A stretch of DNA of 17,393 bases, taken from positions 1 through 17,393 of the forward strand of contig JBGCDD010000014.1 in assembly GCA_045105075.1 (NCBI GenBank). Direction: 5' to 3'. Within the stretch, counting starts at the first letter, position 1; the number at the start of each line of letters is the position of its first letter. The DNA comes from JBGCDD01 sp045105075. Lineage in GTDB: Bacteria; Pseudomonadota; Alphaproteobacteria; Rhodobacterales; Rhodobacteraceae. Made by a program: the position numbers and the translations under genes. Positions 14,486 through 17,393 of the stretch are shown one piece after another. The notes beneath the pieces were generated by a model. The model searched no databases. It was not told where the DNA came from and saw only the letters and a list, made by a program, of their open reading frames with translations.

Positions 14486-15070
14486 ATGCGCAAAGTTGCG
14501 GTTGCCGGTGTTGTTGCGGCGCTGATATGTCCGGTGCCTGCTGGCGCAGATATGTTTTCAACCAAAAATCAGCGCAAGCTGTTCAAGTCTCAGACGGCGG
14601 TTTTGGACAACCGCGCGTCCAAGCAATATGCCAATTCAGTGCGCCTTCAGCCGCCCTCGATTTTCACGCCGTCCAAAGATGGGGCGCTGAACTATACCGG
14701 TAAGTATCGCGGCAAGTACCTGAAAATGGCCCAAGATGCGGCGCGTCGCCACGATGTGCCGGCCGAGCTTTTTGCACGCCTTATCCAGCAGGAATCAGGC
14801 TGGAACCCGCGCGCGAAGTCGCACAAAGGCGCCACCGGTCTGGCACAGCTGATGCCGGGCACCGCGCGCTATCTGAAGGTCGATATCAACGATCCTTACG
14901 AGAACCTTGATGGCGGTGCGCGTTATCTGGCCGAGCAGTACCGCACCTTTGGCTCGTGGCGCCTGGCGCTTGCGGCCTATAATGCCGGTCCGCAAGCGGT
15001 GAAAAAACATGGTGGAATCCCGCCTTACCGCGAAACCAAAAACTACGTGCGCATCATCTGGGGCAGCTGA
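14486..15070 (+). CDS. Secreted lytic transglycosylase (SLT domain)
   Basis: A 194-residue cell-wall enzyme that cleaves the MurNAc-GlcNAc bond of peptidoglycan with formation of an anhydro-MurNAc end. A signal peptide fits residues 1-21 (MRKVAVAGVVAALICPVPAGA). A 50-residue linker precedes the SLT domain (about 78-190): catalytic Glu103 in IQQESGWNPRA, then GATGLAQLMPGTA (115-127) and ALAAYNAGPQAV (161-172), the family's three signature blocks. It is a minimal, single-domain form without LysM or other wall-binding modules. AGGAAG lies 5 bases before the ATG. No motility or secretion-system genes flank it, so it may serve general wall turnover. The last 28 bases overlap the end of the opposite-strand gene. 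Confidence 0.92.
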   Translation: MRKVAVAGVVAALICPVPAGADMFSTKNQRKLFKSQTAVLDNRASKQYANSVRLQPPSIFTPSKDGALNYTGKYRGKYLKMAQDAARRHDVPAELFARLIQQESGWNPRAKSHKGATGLAQLMPGTARYLKVDINDPYENLDGGARYLAEQYRTFGSWRLALAAYNAGPQAVKKHGGIPPYRETKNYVRIIWGS

Positions 15071-15543
15071 GTGCGCAACTGTGCGGCCAGTGCGGCCTGA
15101 CGTTTGGGGCGAAACACAAACCCGTCCGAACTTTCCCGAGGGAACGCAAAGCTGATCGGGCGCGGACGGCGGGCCTTCCCGGCGATTTGGTGCCAAAGTG
15201 CCGCCGACACCGATATCTTGCCCAACTGCGCGATCACGCCATGCCAGCGCGCAAAACCATTGGTCAACGCGACGTGCGGGCCAGATTGGGTGTTTGATTG
15301 CCCGCCGCCATCCAGATGGTGTTCTGCCGACGCAAACAGCCTGAGATCGACGGCCCCAGAGACCGGCACGGCGTTAACAAAACGGATTGGTGATGCGCCA
15401 AATTGCGAGATCTGCGGATCCAGCATCCAAGGTGATGGCAAATCTGCCCCACGAAACGCGCGCAAAGGTGCCAATCCGGCCCGCGCGCGCTCTGCGTTCA
15501 TCACTGTGAGCATCATGTGATCCACCGGGTTGAACGTCGCCAT
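15043..15543 (-). CDS. Hypothetical protein, 166 residues
   Basis: I do not recognise this protein. The ATG at 15543 has a strong AGGAG 7 bases upstream and is preferred to the ATG 33 bases earlier. Residues 8-27 (DHMMLTVMNAERARAGLAPL) resemble the opening helix of CAP/SCP domains, and PWMLDPQISQFG (38-49) faintly recalls the next CAP helix, but the later CAP motifs are absent, so it may be a diverged or chimeric relative, or the likeness is chance. No signal peptide or membrane segment is seen. The C-terminus is basic (FRPKRQAALAAQLR). The reading frame has high GC in third positions, which fits a real gene. Its last 28 bases overlap the 3' end of the lytic transglycosylase, tail to tail. 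A terminator at 15684-15715 separates it from the ABC transporter gene upstream. Confidence 0.55.
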   Translation of the reverse strand: MATFNPVDHMMLTVMNAERARAGLAPLRAFRGADLPSPWMLDPQISQFGASPIRFVNAVPVSGAVDLRLFASAEHHLDGGGQSNTQSGPHVALTNGFARWHGVIAQLGKISVSAALWHQIAGKARRPRPISFAFPRESSDGFVFRPKRQAALAAQLRTQLPQMMRT

Positions 15544-15683
15544 GTATGCTCCTGTTTTCGCTGACATGTGTAACATTCACCAGCGCTAGAGCGTCGGCGC
15601 AGCAGAGGCGAGAGCGGCCAACAAAACGCAGAGTTTTGGGCAAGCCATCGCTGTTGCGCGACAAAACTTGCCGACGCCAAACC

Positions 15684-15715
15684 AAAAAAAACGGCGGGTC
15701 CGCAAGAACCCGCCG
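15684..15715 (-). terminator. Intrinsic terminator of the ABC ATPase gene
   Basis: Read on the minus strand, CGGCGGGT pairs with ACCCGCCG (8 perfect pairs, 8-base loop) and is followed at once by eight T residues (15684-15691). It lies about 50 bases past the stop of the transporter ATPase. This is the clearest intrinsic terminator in the window. Confidence 0.9.
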
Positions 15716-15768
15716 AATTCGATGCCAATTAACAGCAATAATGCGCCTGAATCGCAAACGTCGTCGTT

Positions 15769-17393
15769 TTATTCAGCAGCGATTTTGATCACCGGCTCCA
15801 TCTCGGCCAAAGCATCATCGCTGAGATGGCATTTGACCTGGTGATTGCCCTCCAGAATGCGCACCGGCGGCACCTCTTTTTCGCACAGGCCCCCGGGCAC
15901 CTTGTCTTTCCAGTTGCATCGCGTCTGGAACGGGCAGCCAGGCGGCGGGTTCATTGCCGACGGAATGTCGCCCTCAAGCACGATGTGCTTTTTCTGAACC
16001 GACGTGTCGGCAATCGGCACAGCACTCAGCAAAGCCTCGGTATAGGGGTGATAGGGCGGGCTGAACACCTGATCGGTGGTGCCCAACTCGACCACATGAC
16101 CCAGATACATCACCATCACCCGGTCGCTGAGGTAACGCACAATCGACAGGTCATGGCTGATGAACAAGAGCGTGGTCTTTTCCTCGCGCTGAATCTCCAT
16201 CAACAGATCGGTCACCGCCGCCTGCACCGACACATCCAGCGCCGAAACAGGTTCGTCGGCCACAACAATGCGCGCGCCGCCCGAAAACGCTCGCGCAATA
16301 CCAACCCGCTGTTTTTGTCCGCCCGACAATTGGCGCGGCATCCGGTCGGCAAAGGCGCGTGGCAGTTTCACCAGATCCAACAGCTCCAGCATGCGCGCCT
16401 TGCGTTCAGCTTCGTTGTTGCCGACGCCAAAAATCTCAAGTGCGCGGATGATCTGGCGCCCTACGGTCATCGACGGGTTCAGCGTGTCAAACGGGTTCTG
16501 AAACACCATCTGAATATCGGACACGGTCTTGGTGTCGCGCGCCTCAATTGGTGTCTGCTCGATGTTGCGATTGTCGAGCAATATCTGCCCCTCGGTCGCA
16601 GTCTCAAGCCCCATCAGCACTTTGGCAAAGGTTGATTTGCCACAACCCGACTCGCCCACAATCGCCAGCGTTTCTGATTCGCGCGCCTCGAAACTCAGCG
16701 TTTCATTGGCTTTGACCACTTTCTTGTCACCGCCGCCAAAGATCGCATTGGCCGCCACCTCATAGTATTTCTTGAGGTTGTCCATCTTCAGAACAACCTT
16801 GCCGATTTCGCCCTTTTGCTTGACCTCTGCCAGCTCCATCGGCGCATTCCAGTCGATTTCCTTGTACTTCAAACAGCGCGTGTGATGGCGGTCATTGCCG
16901 GGCACTGGCTCCATGGTGATATCGCCGGCATCACACCGCCCGGCCTCAAAGTAATCGCATCGCGGCCCAAAGTTACACCCGTTCGGGCGCTCATGGGGCA
17001 GGGGAAAGTTGCCCGGAATCGCCACCAAAGGCCGCGCGTTTTTGTCAGCCCCCGGCAACGGAATCGAACGGAACAGAGCTTGGCTATAAGGGTGCTGCAT
17101 GCGGTCAAAGACATCCTCGATGCTGCCCCGTTCCACCGCTTCGCCGGAATACATCACACAGATCCGGTCGCAGGTTTCCAGAACAAGCCCAAGGTTGTGG
17201 CTGATGAACAACATCGAGGTGCCGTACTTGCGCCCAAGATCCTTGACCAACTCAACAATCGCCGCCTCCACCGTCACATCCAACGCGGTGGTCGGCTCGT
17301 CCAAAATCAACAGGGCCGGTTCCGACATCAACGCCATGGCAATCACAATGCGCTGCTGCTGCCCGCCCGAAAGCTGATGCGGAAAGCTGTTCA
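15769..17393 (-). CDS. Fused peptide-type ABC transporter ATPase, two ATPase domains (5' end outside window)
   Basis: Two Opp/Dpp-type ATPase units in one chain, the energy source for uptake of oligopeptides or related compounds by an inner-membrane ABC importer. The window starts inside the first unit: its signature NSFPHQLSGGQQQR is encoded at the very edge, upstream of any start, so the protein continues past 17393 and the first Walker A is missing. Then come Walker B LLILDEPTTALD, a switch histidine (FISHN), and an oligopeptide C-terminal domain (HPYSQALFRSIP). The second unit is complete: Walker A GESGCGKST (16632-16658), LSGGQKQR, Walker B VVADEPVSALD, FISHDLS, and a second terminal domain (HPYTEALLSAVP). 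Each terminal domain has four cysteines (GCNFGPRC...C...C; GCPFQTRC...C...C). Permease and binding-protein genes should lie to the right. The substrate cannot be read from the ATPase. Confidence 0.93.
   Translation of the reverse strand, partial: NSFPHQLSGGQQQRIVIAMALMSEPALLILDEPTTALDVTVEAAIVELVKDLGRKYGTSMLFISHNLGLVLETCDRICVMYSGEAVERGSIEDVFDRMQHPYSQALFRSIPLPGADKNARPLVAIPGNFPLPHERPNGCNFGPRCDYFEAGRCDAGDITMEPVPGNDRHHTRCLKYKEIDWNAPMELAEVKQKGEIGKVVLKMDNLKKYYEVAANAIFGGGDKKVVKANETLSFEARESETLAIVGESGCGKSTFAKVLMGLETATEGQILLDNRNIEQTPIEARDTKTVSDIQMVFQNPFDTLNPSMTVGRQIIRALEIFGVGNNEAERKARMLELLDLVKLPRAFADRMPRQLSGGQKQRVGIARAFSGGARIVVADEPVSALDVSVQAAVTDLLMEIQREEKTTLLFISHDLSIVRYLSDRVMVMYLGHVVELGTTDQVFSPPYHPYTEALLSAVPIADTSVQKKHIVLEGDIPSAMNPPPGCPFQTRCNWKDKVPGGLCEKEVPPVRILEGNHQVKCHLSDDALAEMEPVIKIAAE

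Noticed and set aside
15826..16635. A 269-codon plus-strand frame opposite the ABC ATPase
   Set aside because: Lies wholly over the well-defined second ATPase domain; His/Arg-rich shadow.

Overview
The window looks like a core-chromosome segment of a GC-rich marine alphaproteobacterium of the Rhodobacteraceae (Roseobacter group). The pointers are: an RTX/Hint secreted protein; two GcvT-fused, FAD-dependent methylamine-type dehydrogenases; a fused Opp/Dpp ATPase; an aroK-aroB pair divergent from an operon that carries xerD; and GC-rich hairpin repeats ending in GAAAGATGAAG, which I associate from memory with this family. The species cannot be told from the sequence.

Positions 1-1623: the 3' end of a calcium-binding RTX protein with a C-terminal Hint domain faces a MobA/MocA-like nucleotidyltransferase, with two perfect hairpins between them. 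Positions 1688-7128: two paralogous dehydrogenases of 805 and 806 residues, each with a covalent-FAD histidine motif and a folate-binding GcvT half, are transcribed away from each other across a 550-base spacer. The spacer holds an inverted pair of a repeat element; a third copy sits just after the stop codon of the left dehydrogenase. Positions 7196-7843: a small protein with an N-terminal peptidoglycan-binding domain, a helical tail and no export signal.

Positions 8005-11976 (minus strand) look like one operon, read from right to left: a 49-residue single-pass membrane protein, a 504-residue exported protein of unknown function, the recombinase XerD, and a CorC/HlyC-type membrane protein with CBS domains. 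Divergent from it, aroK and aroB (12057-13756) encode two shikimate-pathway steps, overlapping at TGATG. ssb converges on aroB. A secreted lytic transglycosylase follows and overlaps tail to tail with an unrecognised 166-residue gene. The right edge is a double-domain peptide-type ABC ATPase, cut by the window end, with a clear intrinsic terminator.

Most of the window is housekeeping. The least explained parts are the leaderless peptidoglycan-binding protein, the conserved-looking membrane/exported pair in front of xerD, the repeat element with its variable inserted hairpin, and the unrecognised 166-residue gene. No tRNA, rRNA, CRISPR array, insertion sequence or prophage was recognised. Promoter calls are weak because no expression data are available.
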